Shown: positions 18,757 to 28,400, counted from the first letter of the stretch. The stretch is DNA of 64,000 bases from Flavobacteriaceae bacterium (GCA_947453885.1 CANGIF010000004.1:60599-124598), one strand, 5' to 3'. Notes: a model not told the origin generated them from the letters alone. Translations and numbers: made by a program.

Positions 18757-18969
18757 TTATTTTTTAATCAACCGAACAGCTTTAGAGTTGACTCCTTGAG
18801 AAACAAAAACATTGTAGGTACCAGCTGCAAAGTTATTCCCAATTCTTAGGTTGGCTATATCTGTTGGGTTGACCTGGTGAGTTTTTAAGATTTTGCCCAC
18901 CATGTTATACACGGCAATGGTTACGTCTTCATTGCTAGAGTTTATGAAGAGGTATGGATTTAGTAGCAA
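18757..18969 (-). pseudogene. Remnant of a T9SS sorting domain
   Basis: The ~70 residues align with the C-terminal sorting domains of the neighbouring giant proteins: LNPYLFINSSNEDVTIAVYNMVGK, then TDIANLRIGNNFAAGTYNVFVSQ and ending AVRLIKK. There is no protein upstream: an in-frame stop lies just before, and the next sequence is the palindromic array at 19033. It has neither a start codon nor a signal peptide. It is best read as the 3' stub of a surface gene whose body was lost when the array/HU locus arose or was inserted. Confidence 0.85.
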
Positions 18970-19032
18970 TCCTTACTACTTTTTTTACTGATTAGTAACC
19001 TTTTTTTGGTTGGTCAAGACGATACTTATATT

Positions 19033-19110
19033 TTACCGTGGTAAATCAATTTAATTACCGCGGTAAGTGAAGCGAGTTACCGCGATAATTTGCACAACTT
19101 ATCGTGGTAA
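19033..19110. repeat. Array B: four 12-bp palindromes at 22-bp spacing
   Basis: The motifs are TTACCGTGGTAA (19033), TTACCGCGGTAA (19055, perfect palindrome), TTACCGCGATAA (19077) and TTATCGTGGTAA (19099). Starts are exactly 22 bases apart while the 10-base spacers differ in sequence. The array ends four bases before the TTTG of the promoter that drives the HU-like gene at 19186. Array D at 57741-57818 has the same count and period with a different motif. Confidence 0.92.
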
Positions 19111-19114
19111 ATTT

Positions 19115-19145
19115 TTTGTTTGATCAGACCGAAGCATTATCTTTG
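19115..19145 (+). promoter_or_regulatory. Promoter of the HU-like gene
   Basis: TTTG (19115-19118), a 19-base spacer and TATCTTTG (19138-19145) match the Bacteroidota -33/-7 consensus exactly. The predicted start of transcription is near 19152, giving a leader of ~35 bases. Array B lies directly upstream. Confidence 0.8.
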
Positions 19146-19185
19146 TCCTGATTAGTAAAAAATAATCTCTTGAACGATAAATACT

Positions 19186-19572
19186 ATGGCAATAACAATT
19201 ACCGCTATCGGAAAAACCAATCCCACAAATCCAAGTGCTTCTATGCTTTATTACCCTAAGGTCACCAAAACGGGAGAAGTAGATTTAGAAGAGCTATCAG
19301 AACAAATTGCTTATGGTTCTTCCTTAACTCAAGCCGATTGTTATGCCGTTATTATCAGTTTGGTTGCTACAGTTTCTAAAGAATTAGCTGCGGGAAAAAT
19401 AGTCCGACTTGGGCAATTAGGTGCGTTTCAAATTAGTGTAAAAGGAACTGCTAGCGAAACTCCAGAAGCGGTGTCTCCAAAAAATGTAAAAAGTGCTTCC
19501 ATGACATTCAGACCAGGCAAGAAGTTCAAAGCCATGTTACAAGAATTAAAATTTATTAAGAAACCACTTTAA
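19186..19572 (+). CDS. HU/IHF-superfamily DNA-binding protein (HU-HIG-like)
   Basis: The protein has 128 residues. It shows the HU fold signature in its Bacteroidota-specific variant: an N-terminal extension (MAITITAIGKTNPTNPS), a helical part (LEELSEQIAYGSSLTQADCYAVIISLVATVSKELAAGK), then IVRLGQLGAFQISVKG and the C-terminal TFRPGKKFKAML. The proline-bearing arm SETPEAVSPKNVKSASM would intercalate DNA. Such HU-HIG-like proteins are accessory rather than the general nucleoid HU. It is paralogous to the protein at 57296-57676 (similar length, GKIVxxGxxxxxQ and FRPGKxFK motifs). The four-dyad array and promoter upstream suggest autoregulation or a dedicated binding site, which is inferred. Confidence 0.88.
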   Translation: MAITITAIGKTNPTNPSASMLYYPKVTKTGEVDLEELSEQIAYGSSLTQADCYAVIISLVATVSKELAAGKIVRLGQLGAFQISVKGTASETPEAVSPKNVKSASMTFRPGKKFKAMLQELKFIKKPL

Positions 19573-19587
19573 TAAAGACCCAAAATG

Positions 19588-19630
19588 AAAAAACCCCTTC
19601 AACTCTGTTAGGAATGAAAGGGGTTTTTTT
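19588..19630. terminator. Bidirectional terminator
   Basis: AAAAAACCCCTT pairs with AAGGGGTTTTTT around a loop with CAACTCTGTTAGGAATGA. It lies between the HU-like gene and the converging propeller gene at 19693. The loop resembles those at 12991 and 25234. Confidence 0.85.
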
Positions 19631-19692
19631 CAAGTATTGAGTGTTCAGGATTTTAGTATTCAGACCAATTACTATTCACTATTTACTAATCA

Positions 19693-22600
19693 CTACTTCC
19701 GTATCAAACGAATGGCTTGCATTTCGTTGGCTTGAGAAACAATTACGTTGTAAATACCTGTGGTGAAGTTGTTGCCAATTTGTAAGTTGGCTACTCCTTC
19801 TGGGCTTAGTTGGTGGGTTTCTATGAGTTTCCCCATCATGTCATAAACAGCAATAGTTACGATTTCTTTACTTGGCGTTTCTAACTTTATGTTGAAAGTC
19901 GTTTCAAACGGGTTTGGATAAGCTGCAACTACAAATTCGGTTGTTTCAGCAATTTGTTTAGCAGTTGTTCCTTGAGTATAAACGTTGCAAGAAGCACCAT
20001 AATTGCCGTAAACACCGTTTACTTTAGCAGCTACTCGGATAGCATAAGTAGTGCCATTAGTAACTACAACGCCAGCTTGCGAAAGCTTAAAGTTATAAAC
20101 AGCTGAATCATAAACAGTAGTTACACCACCTGTTGTAATTTCAAATCGGTAGCCTGTAGCTGCTGAAACTGGTGCAGCTGGAATTTTTGTGTCTAAGGCT
20201 GGCAAAGTTATTCCGCAAAAATTTGGATGAATTTGTGTAGTTGGTACGCTACTCGGAGTTAAAACAGGAGTAGCAACAGTACAAGAAGCACCATAAGTTC
20301 CATACACGCCATTCACTAAAGCGGCTACACGAATAGTATAATTCTTACCATAATCAACAACTACTCCTGATTGTGAAAGTTTAAAATTATAGGTTGAAGA
20401 ATCATAAACAGTAGTGACACCATCAGTGATAATTTCAAAACGGTAGCCTGTTGCTGCTACAACTGGTGTAGCGCCAATTTTTGTATCTAAAGCGGCTAAA
20501 GTGGTACCGCAAAAGCTAGGCATAACTGTTGTTGTTGGAATTACATTTACAACTAAGGCAGGTGTGGTTACATTACAAGATGCACCATAAGCACCCCAAG
20601 TGCCACCCATTTTTACAGCGACACGAACACCATAAGTTGTGCCGTAGGCAATACCAGGTGTTTGTGTCAAACTAAAATTGTATTTGTTTACCTCAACCGT
20701 ATTTACTGTTGCTCCATTAGTTACCTCAAAACGGTAAGCTTGAAAACCTGCCACATAATCGGCATTGATGTTGGCGCTAAGTGATGTTAATGTTGTACCA
20801 CATTGAATAGCACTTACTTTTGAAGTAGGAACTACAATAGACGTTAGCGTAACAACAACTGAAGTTCTAGTGCTTTCGCAACCATTAACGGTTTGAGAAA
20901 CATAATAAGTGCCCGATATTAAAACGGTGTTGGTAGCCAAAACCGAACCACCTGTTGCAGCACTATACCATTTTAAATTACTACCTGTTGCTACTAAATT
21001 GGCAACGGTTGAACCTGTATTAAAGTTTTGCGCAGCAGCTGTTGGAGCAGTTGTTGTGTTTACCGTGATGGTCATGGTGGCGTTGTTGGCACATTGCCCC
21101 GCTGCTGGTGTAAAGGTATATGTTGTCGTTGCTGTATTGTTCAACGCTGGTGACCATGTTCCTGTAATGGCATTGGTTGAAGTAGTTGGCAAGGCTGATA
21201 AACTCGCGCCTGAACAAATTGGTGCTATTGTAGTGAAAGCTGGTGTTTGTGTGGTAACAAAAGTAAAACTACTACTACTATTAACAGTACCCCCAGCTGT
21301 GGTTACAGCTATAGCACCCGTTGCTCCTGCACCCATCACTGCCGTAATGGTAGTATCATTTACTACCGTAAAAGAAGCCGCTGCCGTACCCCCAAAACTA
21401 ACCGCAGTAGCACCCGTAAAATTAGCACCCGTTAGGGTTACACTCGTGCCAGAACAGCCGTTGGTTGGGGTGAAGGAAGATATGGTTGGCGCAACAGCCT
21501 GCGTTACTTTTCGTATTCTGTCGGCATAACTGTTTTGATAAGACACAGAAATGTAAAAATTCCCAACGGCATCTACCGATACCGCTATAGGAAGATATAG
21601 TAAAGTCGCAGTGGCGGCGCACCCATCACCTGAAAGACCCTCATTTCCATTACCCGCTACAGTGCTGATGACGCCTGTGGCAGCGGTTACTTTTCGGATT
21701 CTGTAATTACCGTAATCCGCTATGTAAATATTCCCAGCGGCATCTACCGCTATATTATTAGTATTTTGGAAAGTAGCCAACGTGGCTGCACCTCCATCGC
21801 CTGAGAAACCACTTGTTCCATTACCTGCTACGGTAGAGATAATACCCGTGGCGGCCGTTACTTTTCGGATTCTGAGGTTATTTTTTTCCGCAAAGTAAAT
21901 ATTGCCAGCAGCATCAACTGCTACTCCACCAGGATTATTTAGTTTAGCCGACATGGCTGCACCTCCATCACCTGAAAAACCTGATGTTCCATTACCCGCT
22001 ATGGTGCTGATAATTCCCGTGGCAGCCGTTACTTTTCGGATTCTGTTATTTGCTCGATCAGCAATGTAAATATTTCCAGCGGCATCTACTGCTACGCCCG
22101 CACTAGAATTTAAAGAAGCCGACGTGGCGTCACCCCCATCACCTGAAAAACCTGTTGTTCCATTACCCGCAACAGTACTTATTATGCCCGTGGTAGCGGT
22201 TACTTTTCGGATTCGGTTTGAACTTGAAATGTAAATATTCCCAACAGCATCTACAGCTACTCCACTTGCACTTGAAAAAGAAGCCGACGTGGCGGCTCCT
22301 CCATCACCTGAAAAACCAAACGTTCCATTACCCGCTACGGTGCTTATCATGCCGGTTGTAGCTGTTACTTTTCGGATTCTGTATTTATCTGTAATATAAA
22401 TATTCCCAGTGCCATCTAACGCTACTAAACTACTATTATTCAAAGTAGCTGTTGTGGCGGCACAATTGTCGCAGTTGTAGGTAACACTTCCGTTACCCGC
22501 TACGGTAGTAATAATTCCTGTGGCAGCCGTTACTTTTCGGATTCTGCTGTTAGTAGAATCTGTAATATAAATATTCCCAGAAGCATCGACTGATACTCCA

Positions 22601-23595
22601 TCAGAATAAAAAGCAGCAGTAGTGGCGGCACCCCCGTCACCTGAGAAACCATTTGTACCATTACCCGCAACGGTGCTGATAATGCCCGTTGCAGCCGTTA
22701 CTTTTCGGATTCTGTAGTTATCAGCAAAGTAAATATTTCCAGCGGTGTCTACTGCTAGACGTCGAGGATTATTTAGAGTAGCCAATGTGGCGACGCCCCC
22801 ATCACCTGAAAAACCATTCGTTCCATTTCCCGCTACGGTGCTGATAATGCCCGTGGCAGCCGTTACTTTTCTAATTCTGTTGTTCCCAGAATCCGCAATG
22901 TAAATATTCCCAGCAGCATCTACTGCTACTCCAGCAGGAATAGATAGTGTAGCCGATGTGGCGACACCCCCATCGCCTGAAAAACCTTGTGTTCCATTAC
23001 CCGCTACGGTGCTGATTATGCCCGTGGAAGCTGTTACTTTTTGTATTCTATAGAAATTTGCAAAGTAAATATTCCCAGCGGCATCTACGGCTACTCCACC
23101 AACATTATCTAAAGAAGCCGCTGTTGCAGGACCCCCATCACCTGAGAAACCACTTGGATACGACCCATTACCTGCTACCGTACTGATAATGCCTGTGGCT
23201 GCCGTTACTTTTCTGATTCTGTATAAATCATTAATATAAATATTCCCAGCGGCATCTACTGTTACTCCTAAAGGAGAATTTAAAGAAGCCGCTGTTGCAG
23301 GACCCCCATCACCTGAGAAAACTGCTGTTCCAGTACCCACTACGGTAGTGATAATACCCGTGGCAGCCGTTACTTTTCTGATTCTGTTGTTTTTATTATC
23401 TGCAATGTAAATATTTCCATCGGCATCAATAGCGGTTTCAATTGGTTCATAAATAGGTGCTAATGTTGCCGCTAAACCATCTCCCACGCCGCCACCGGCT
23501 ACGGTGGTAATGATTTGTGCATTAGTAGCAGTGCTTAATAGTCCAAATAACAGCAGTAATTGTAATGCAATGGTTTTTGTAAAATAATGTTTCAT
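19693..23595 (-). CDS. NHL-repeat beta-propeller surface protein with T9SS sorting domain
   Basis: The protein has 1300 residues. After a signal peptide (residues 1-26, ending ATNAQ), about thirteen NHL-type repeats of ~55 residues run to ~aa 720, each like GVAVDAAGNIYIADxxNNRIRKV plus TAATGIISTVAGNGTxGFSGDGG. Next come an IPT/TIG domain (~725-810, APTISSFTPTNGCSGTSVTLTG), an Ig-like stretch, three shared ~85-residue YRFE modules (~970-1220) and the type A sorting domain ending AIRLIRK. NHL propellers bind proteins, glycans or other ligands; here the protein should act outside the cell. The target is unknown. It converges with the HU-like gene at a shared terminator. Confidence 0.92.
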   Translation of the reverse strand: MKHYFTKTIALQLLLLFGLLSTATNAQIITTVAGGGVGDGLAATLAPIYEPIETAIDADGNIYIADNKNNRIRKVTAATGIITTVVGTGTAVFSGDGGPATAASLNSPLGVTVDAAGNIYINDLYRIRKVTAATGIISTVAGNGSYPSGFSGDGGPATAASLDNVGGVAVDAAGNIYFANFYRIQKVTASTGIISTVAGNGTQGFSGDGGVATSATLSIPAGVAVDAAGNIYIADSGNNRIRKVTAATGIISTVAGNGTNGFSGDGGVATLATLNNPRRLAVDTAGNIYFADNYRIRKVTAATGIISTVAGNGTNGFSGDGGAATTAAFYSDGVSVDASGNIYITDSTNSRIRKVTAATGIITTVAGNGSVTYNCDNCAATTATLNNSSLVALDGTGNIYITDKYRIRKVTATTGMISTVAGNGTFGFSGDGGAATSASFSSASGVAVDAVGNIYISSSNRIRKVTATTGIISTVAGNGTTGFSGDGGDATSASLNSSAGVAVDAAGNIYIADRANNRIRKVTAATGIISTIAGNGTSGFSGDGGAAMSAKLNNPGGVAVDAAGNIYFAEKNNLRIRKVTAATGIISTVAGNGTSGFSGDGGAATLATFQNTNNIAVDAAGNIYIADYGNYRIRKVTAATGVISTVAGNGNEGLSGDGCAATATLLYLPIAVSVDAVGNFYISVSYQNSYADRIRKVTQAVAPTISSFTPTNGCSGTSVTLTGANFTGATAVSFGGTAAASFTVVNDTTITAVMGAGATGAIAVTTAGGTVNSSSSFTFVTTQTPAFTTIAPICSGASLSALPTTSTNAITGTWSPALNNTATTTYTFTPAAGQCANNATMTITVNTTTAPTAAAQNFNTGSTVANLVATGSNLKWYSAATGGSVLATNTVLISGTYYVSQTVNGCESTRTSVVVTLTSIVVPTSKVSAIQCGTTLTSLSANINADYVAGFQAYRFEVTNGATVNTVEVNKYNFSLTQTPGIAYGTTYGVRVAVKMGGTWGAYGASCNVTTPALVVNVIPTTTVMPSFCGTTLAALDTKIGATPVVAATGYRFEIITDGVTTVYDSSTYNFKLSQSGVVVDYGKNYTIRVAALVNGVYGTYGASCTVATPVLTPSSVPTTQIHPNFCGITLPALDTKIPAAPVSAATGYRFEITTGGVTTVYDSAVYNFKLSQAGVVVTNGTTYAIRVAAKVNGVYGNYGASCNVYTQGTTAKQIAETTEFVVAAYPNPFETTFNIKLETPSKEIVTIAVYDMMGKLIETHQLSPEGVANLQIGNNFTTGIYNVIVSQANEMQAIRLIRK

Positions 23596-23649
23596 AAATA
23601 GTAGTATTTATAATCCCTGTTCTTTTGGCTTCGCAGGTCTTGCTTTTTT

Positions 23650-23692
23650 TCCCCTCCACAGCCCTCCCCGAAGGGGAGGGAGACGTGGTGGG
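23650..23692. repeat. GC-rich palindromic repeat element
   Basis: In an AT-rich spacer, CCCTCCCC-GAA-GGGGAGGG (23662-23680) forms a perfect 8-bp stem, nested within an outer CCAC/GTGG pairing. This looks like a dispersed intergenic palindrome of the kind repeated around Bacteroidota genomes. The rest of 23596-23953 is AT-rich with no gene. Confidence 0.6.
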
Positions 23693-23901
23693 TTGGTTTT
23701 GGTTACATGTTGTATTTTAAATTCTGAATGCTTTTCAATCCTCACACCCTCTTTTGATTATAGTTTTAAAAAAAATAATCGTAGCGTTAAAAAAAAGCTA
23801 AAATAGAACTATTTTTTAATGTAGCACTAAGTTGTCTTTTATTTTTAATGGTTTCTTAATATAGTATTTTGATTTAGGACTGAAAAGGGTTATAAGGCTA
23901 T

Positions 23902-23950
23902 AAGGGTTATAACCCTTCAACCATTAACTCATAATTCACAATTCATAATT
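23902..23950. repeat. Palindrome plus AATTCACAATT block downstream of the 23954 gene
   Basis: AAGGGTTATAACCCTT (23902-23917) is a perfect 16-base palindrome, preceded by a direct copy of AAGGGTTATA at 23886. It is followed by CATAATTCACAATTCATAATT (23930-23950), a member of the AT-rich family also at 4881 and 6558. It sits at the 3' end of the minus-strand gene and may serve as a weak terminator. Confidence 0.55.
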
Positions 23951-23953
23951 AAT

Positions 23954-24610
23954 TTACCCTGTAATCGTTGCCATGACCACATCGCTCCATGGGCCGGTTT
24001 CGCCACGAGTGTTTTCCCATCGGAGCCAGTAATAGACGGTTTTGCCAGCATTAACACCGTTAAACTGATAGGTAAAGGGCGAAGCCGTGTCGGTAGTCAT
24101 ATAGGCTAACTCGCTAGGGTCTATAGCTGGTTCGCCAATTTTAAACCAAATCTGACAACCCCGCACGCCGTCGGGCTTAGCCGCCGAGCCGTCTTGGTCG
24201 GTAAACGAAATGGTGTGTTCGAGCCTCATGCTGGTGTCTATCTGCCCGATAGGCTTAGTGGTAGGCACAGGAGCTGGAGTTCGTGCGGTACTTCTTTCGG
24301 CAACATTTAGGGTGTTGCGGTCTTCAACGGTTAGCACACTGTTTGGAATATCAGCATACACAAGGCGCAGGGTGCTCATAAGGGTTTCTTTAGCAATATC
24401 CTTGTTTTGCACAATCGATTTGGTGCGGGTATTCGTGTTTTGCGAATCGGGATACACAGCGTTCCAAGCCGTGAGTTGTGCCGTAAGCAATGCCTGATTG
24501 GCTGTCGACACCAAAAGGCGCGCGTTATTTAAAATTAAATAAGCGACTACCGCTTGAAAATAGGTATTCAAATCGGCTTCTTTACTTGGGAATGGTTTTG
24601 AATTTGGCAT
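23954..24610 (-). CDS. Unrecognised accessory protein preceded by a 21-bp repeat array
   Basis: The protein has 218 residues, with no signal peptide. Residues ~1-105 are helical (SKEADLNTYFQAVVAYLILN, AQLTAWNAVYPDSQ, KDIAKETLMSTLRLVYADIP). A Pro/Thr-rich linker follows (ARTPAPVPTTKPIG), then a ~95-residue beta-sandwich with fibronectin-III-like end features (YYWLRWENTRGETGPWSD). I do not recognise a named family for the N-terminal part. A cytoplasmic protein with an FN3-like domain is unusual. GC is about 50% in sampled lines, well above its neighbours, which suggests transfer. Both this gene and 5023-5967 combine helical plus beta-sandwich halves, an AT-rich 3' block and an upstream periodic array, so they are probably the same kind of cassette. 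Confidence 0.72.
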   Translation of the reverse strand: MPNSKPFPSKEADLNTYFQAVVAYLILNNARLLVSTANQALLTAQLTAWNAVYPDSQNTNTRTKSIVQNKDIAKETLMSTLRLVYADIPNSVLTVEDRNTLNVAERSTARTPAPVPTTKPIGQIDTSMRLEHTISFTDQDGSAAKPDGVRGCQIWFKIGEPAIDPSELAYMTTDTASPFTYQFNGVNAGKTVYYWLRWENTRGETGPWSDVVMATITG

Positions 24611-24675
24611 AATGTATTGATTTTAAAATTATTATTTTTTAATTTGTATTGTATTTTATTGTTATTCTCTGTTTT

Positions 24676-24897
24676 GGTATCGCTACCCTAAGTCTCGGTA
24701 GTGCTACCCTAAGCTTCGGTATCGCTACCTTAACTTTTAGTAGTGCTACCCTAAACTCCGGTATCGCTACCCTAACTCTCGGTATCGCTACCCTAAGCTT
24801 TGGTATTACTACCTTAACTCTGGGTATTGATACCCTAAGCTTTGGTAGTGCTACCGGAACGCTCGGGGTCGACCCTCTAATGTCGGGTGTGTACTGC
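24676..24897. repeat. Array C: ten to eleven 21-bp repeats with GGTA-N4-TACC dyads
   Basis: Units start at 24676, 24697, 24718, 24739, 24760, 24781, 24802, 24823, 24844, 24865 and, degenerate, 24886, exactly 21 bases apart. Each begins with a 12-base near-palindrome such as GGTATCGCTACC or GGTATTGATACC; the tenth is GGGGTCGACCCT. A spacer such as CTAAGCTTC follows. Units alternate between TATCG and TAGTG forms. The period is a multiple of three, so open frames on both strands are accidental. It stops 65 bases before the start codon at 24610. Confidence 0.92.
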
Positions 24898-25045
24898 CTG
24901 CTATTATTTTTTATGCAACTGCTTTTCATTTTAAACCTTTTTTGTAGCTAGTGCTATGCGTAAACTTTGTGAACTTTCTAACCTTTAAACACTTTCTACC
25001 CCCCTTTTGGCTTGAACGCTGTTCAAAGTTTGGCATTATAAACGA

Positions 25046-25075
25046 CAAAAAAAATACCCATTAATGGGTATTTTT
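25046..25075. terminator. Perfect hairpin, possible terminator
   Basis: AAAATACCCATTAATGGGTATTTT-type perfect palindrome with flanking A and T tracts. No gene ends immediately next to it, so it may close a transcript from the array region or be a remnant. The rest of 24898-25235 shows nothing else. Confidence 0.5.
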
Positions 25076-25235
25076 CAATTATTTTCGATTTTAGTAAAAA
25101 TGGCTTACCCCTTGTCAATAAAGGAAAGTTACTCTTTTGGAGCAAAATGATTTATTTTTTGCTAAAAAAAAGACGTCGTGGTTTTGGTAATTTTGAAAGT
25201 TGCCATTTAAATTTGGAATGGATTTTTAAATAGAA

Positions 25236-25427
25236 AAACCCCCTCCAACTCCGTAAGGAATTAAAGGGGGTTTTGATTGTTGATTGAAGAGTAACGATTT
25301 TAGACCCGAGAGCTTTGCTCTAACTGGCGAAGCCTTTTAGATTTAAAAACATAAATCGTATAAACCTCATAACCTTATTTCCTAATCAACCGAAGGACTT
25401 GCATTTCGTTGGCTTGAGAAACAATTA
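25236..25427. repeat. Duplicated 3' flank, copy 2, including terminator
   Basis: Nearly identical to 12991-13183. It starts with a terminator hairpin (25234-25276, CCCCCTCC...GGGGG with T-tract) and runs through the stop and the last codons of the 25375-29088 gene. Confidence 0.85.
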
Positions 25428-28400
25428 CATTATAAATACCTGCGGCGAAGTTGCTTCCTATTTGCAGGTTAGCTATTTCTGTTGGGTTGACTTGGTGAGT
25501 TTCTACCAGTTTCCCTATCATGTCATAAACAGCAATAGTAACCTCTTCTTTGTTAGGCGTTTCTAAGCTCAAATTGAAAGCTGTATCAAACGGATTTGGG
25601 AAAGCAGCTACTTCAAATGTTTTGGCTTTCAATCTTGCTATTGGTGCTAGTGGCGTTGTTACAGTGCATGATGCACCATAATTTCCATAAAAACCACCTA
25701 CTAAAGCAGCCGCTCGAATAGTATAAGTTGTGCCGTAAGCTACCACAACACCTGTTTGTGAAAGTCTAAAATTGTATGTAAGTGAATTATAAACGGTAGT
25801 TGTACCTCCTTTTATTATTTCAAAACGGTAACCTGTTGCGCTAGCTACAACATCAGCTCCAATTTTTGTATCTAAAGCCGCTAAAGTGGTGTTGCAGAAA
25901 GCAGATCCTACTTTGGTTAATGGCACCGTATTGCTTGATAGCACAGGAGTAGCTACAGTACACGAAGCACCATAAGTTCCATACACGCCATTGACTAAAG
26001 CAGCTACACGAATACTGTACGTTTTGCCCCAATCAACAACAACTCCTGCTTGTGAAAGCATAAAATTGTAAACAATTGAATTATAAACGGTAGTCGTACC
26101 AGCAGTTGTAATTTCAAAGCGATAACCTGTTGCATTTGTAACAGGAACAGCTCCAATTTTAGTATCTAAAGCAGCTAAAGTAGCTCCACAAAAACTAGGT
26201 AAAATGGTTATTATTGGAATCGAATACGCAACAGGTGCAGGCGTAGTTACAGTACACGATGCACCATAATTTCCATAAACACCTCCTACCAATGCCGCCA
26301 CTCGAATGGCGTAAGTAGTATTGGTTGGTACTGTCCCTACTGCTTGCGAAAGCATAAAGTTGTAGGTTGCCGAATTATAAACCGTAGTCACCCCGCTTGT
26401 TGTGATTTCAAAACGATAGCCAGCGGCTAAATAAACAGGATTGGCTCCAATTTTTGTATCTAATGTAGCTAACGTCGAGCCACAGAAGTTTGTCAATAAA
26501 GTAGTCGTAGGGATAACAGCAACGGTTAGTGAAGGAGTGGTTACGCTACAAGATGTACCATAGGTTCCCCAAACACCACCAACTTGCACTTTTGCTCTGA
26601 TTGAATAAGTAGTAGCATAAGCACAACCCAGAATTTTAGCCAAATCAAAATAATATTTATTTGTTGCGTAAGTACCAACAATAATACTACCCTTTGAAAC
26701 CTCGAACATATATTGTTGCGCGGTAGCAATATATGTAAATAGGATTTGAGAATTCATTGTTAGTAGTGTGATACCACAATAGGGAGATTGCATGGCAGTG
26801 GTTGGAATATAATTTGGTGTAATGGTTACAGCAACCGAAGTTTTAGGACTTTCTACCCCACCAACAGTTTGGGTTACATAGTAGGTGCCTGTAGAAAGCA
26901 GGGTACTTGTAGCTAGTGCGGCGCCTCCTGTTGCTGTTGTATACCATTGAAGGTATGTTCCTGTTGCTACTAAATTAGCAACGGTGGAGCCTGGATTAAG
27001 CGTTTGAGCACTAGCTGTTGGTTCTGGTGTAACTCCCTGTGTTAGTTTTCGGATGGTATTAGTGGTTATGTTAGTGTTATTGTTGTAATTTGAATCTATA
27101 AAATATATATTTCCAGTAGCATCTATTGCTAATGACGTTGAATTTGAAATGTATATTCCTGTATTCATTGCTAGAGTAGTAATAATACCTGAAGTAGTGT
27201 TTATTTTACGAATACTTGAAGGATAATTTTCATCAACATAAATATTCCCGTCGGCATCTAAGCCAATTGAATAAGGATTATTTAATTTAGCTAATGTCGC
27301 AGCACCATTATCTCCTGTAAAACTATTTTGTCCGTTGCCTGCTATAGTAGTAATAATACCAGTGGCAGCAGTAATTTTTCGGACTCTATAACCACCTACA
27401 ATGTAAATATTCCCTACGGCATCTACTGTTATACCTGTTGGAATAATCATAGCTGCCGTGGCAAGACCATTGTCACCTGAATAACCTGCCGTTCCATTCC
27501 CTGCAACTATGGTTGAAATGCCTGTAATAGCATTAACTTTTTTTATTTTATTATCATCAACAAAGTAAATATTATCTGAAGCATCTAATGCAAGAACTCC
27601 AATGTTTAAAGAATTAAACATATATGCTATAGTGGTTATAATGCCAGTGGTTGCAGCTACTTTTCGGATTCTATAGCTTGTATTCTCGGTGCCATTTCTA
27701 TCTGCAAAGTAAATATTGCCAGCTGCATCAAGGGCTACCCCTGAAGGATTATTTAAAGAAGCAGCCGTGGCAGCAACATTATCTACTGAGTAACCTGCAG
27801 TTCCATTACCCACAACAGTATTAACAATACCCGTTGCAACCGTTATTTTTCGGATTCTGTTATAATCAGTAAAGTAAATATCCCCTGTAGCAGCTATTGT
27901 TAAACTAGTAGGGTAAAATAGAATAGCAGAATTTGCAGAAACATTATCGCCTCCATAACCCACTGTTCCAATACCACCTGCTATTGTGGTAATAATACCA
28001 GTAGTAGCCGTTATTTTTCTAATTTTATTGTTACCTGAGTCTGAAATGTAAATATTCCCAGCGGTATCTACTGCTACGCCACAAGGACTGTTTAATGTAG
28101 CAGAGGTGGCAGCTCCATTATCGCCTGAATAACTTGATGTAAAGCTACCCGCTAGTGTGGTGATTGTACCTGTGGATACTGTTACTTTTCTAATTCTACT
28201 GTTATTAGAGTTACAAGATTCTGTAAAATAAATATTACCTTCAGAATCTAGTGCTATTTTAGAATTTATGGTTATTGAAACCGAAATTGCAGAACCACTA
28301 GCGCCAAGGAGAAAACAACCATTAGGACTAGGTCCATTTCCTGCTAAGGTAGTGATTATACCTGTGGCTGCATTAACTTTTCGAATTCTATTGAAAGAAT

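Noticed and set aside
18998..19161. Target-site duplication around array B
   Set aside because: CTGATTAGTAA occurs on both sides, but it is short and AT-rich, and the element borders are not defined; kept only as a hint in the findings.
20909..21529. Plus-strand 206-residue valine/alanine-rich frame
   Set aside because: Shadow of the propeller gene on the other strand; its composition is explained by Thr/Asn/Gly codons read backwards.
24676..24897. CRISPR-like array
   Set aside because: The units are 21 bases with similar, non-unique spacers and no cas genes in the window.
24639..24951. Two opposite frames over the 21-bp array (LGIATLSFGS- and PKLRVAIPR-type repeats)
   Set aside because: They arise because the period is a multiple of three without stops. 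No start signal, and the dyad symmetry fits DNA function better.
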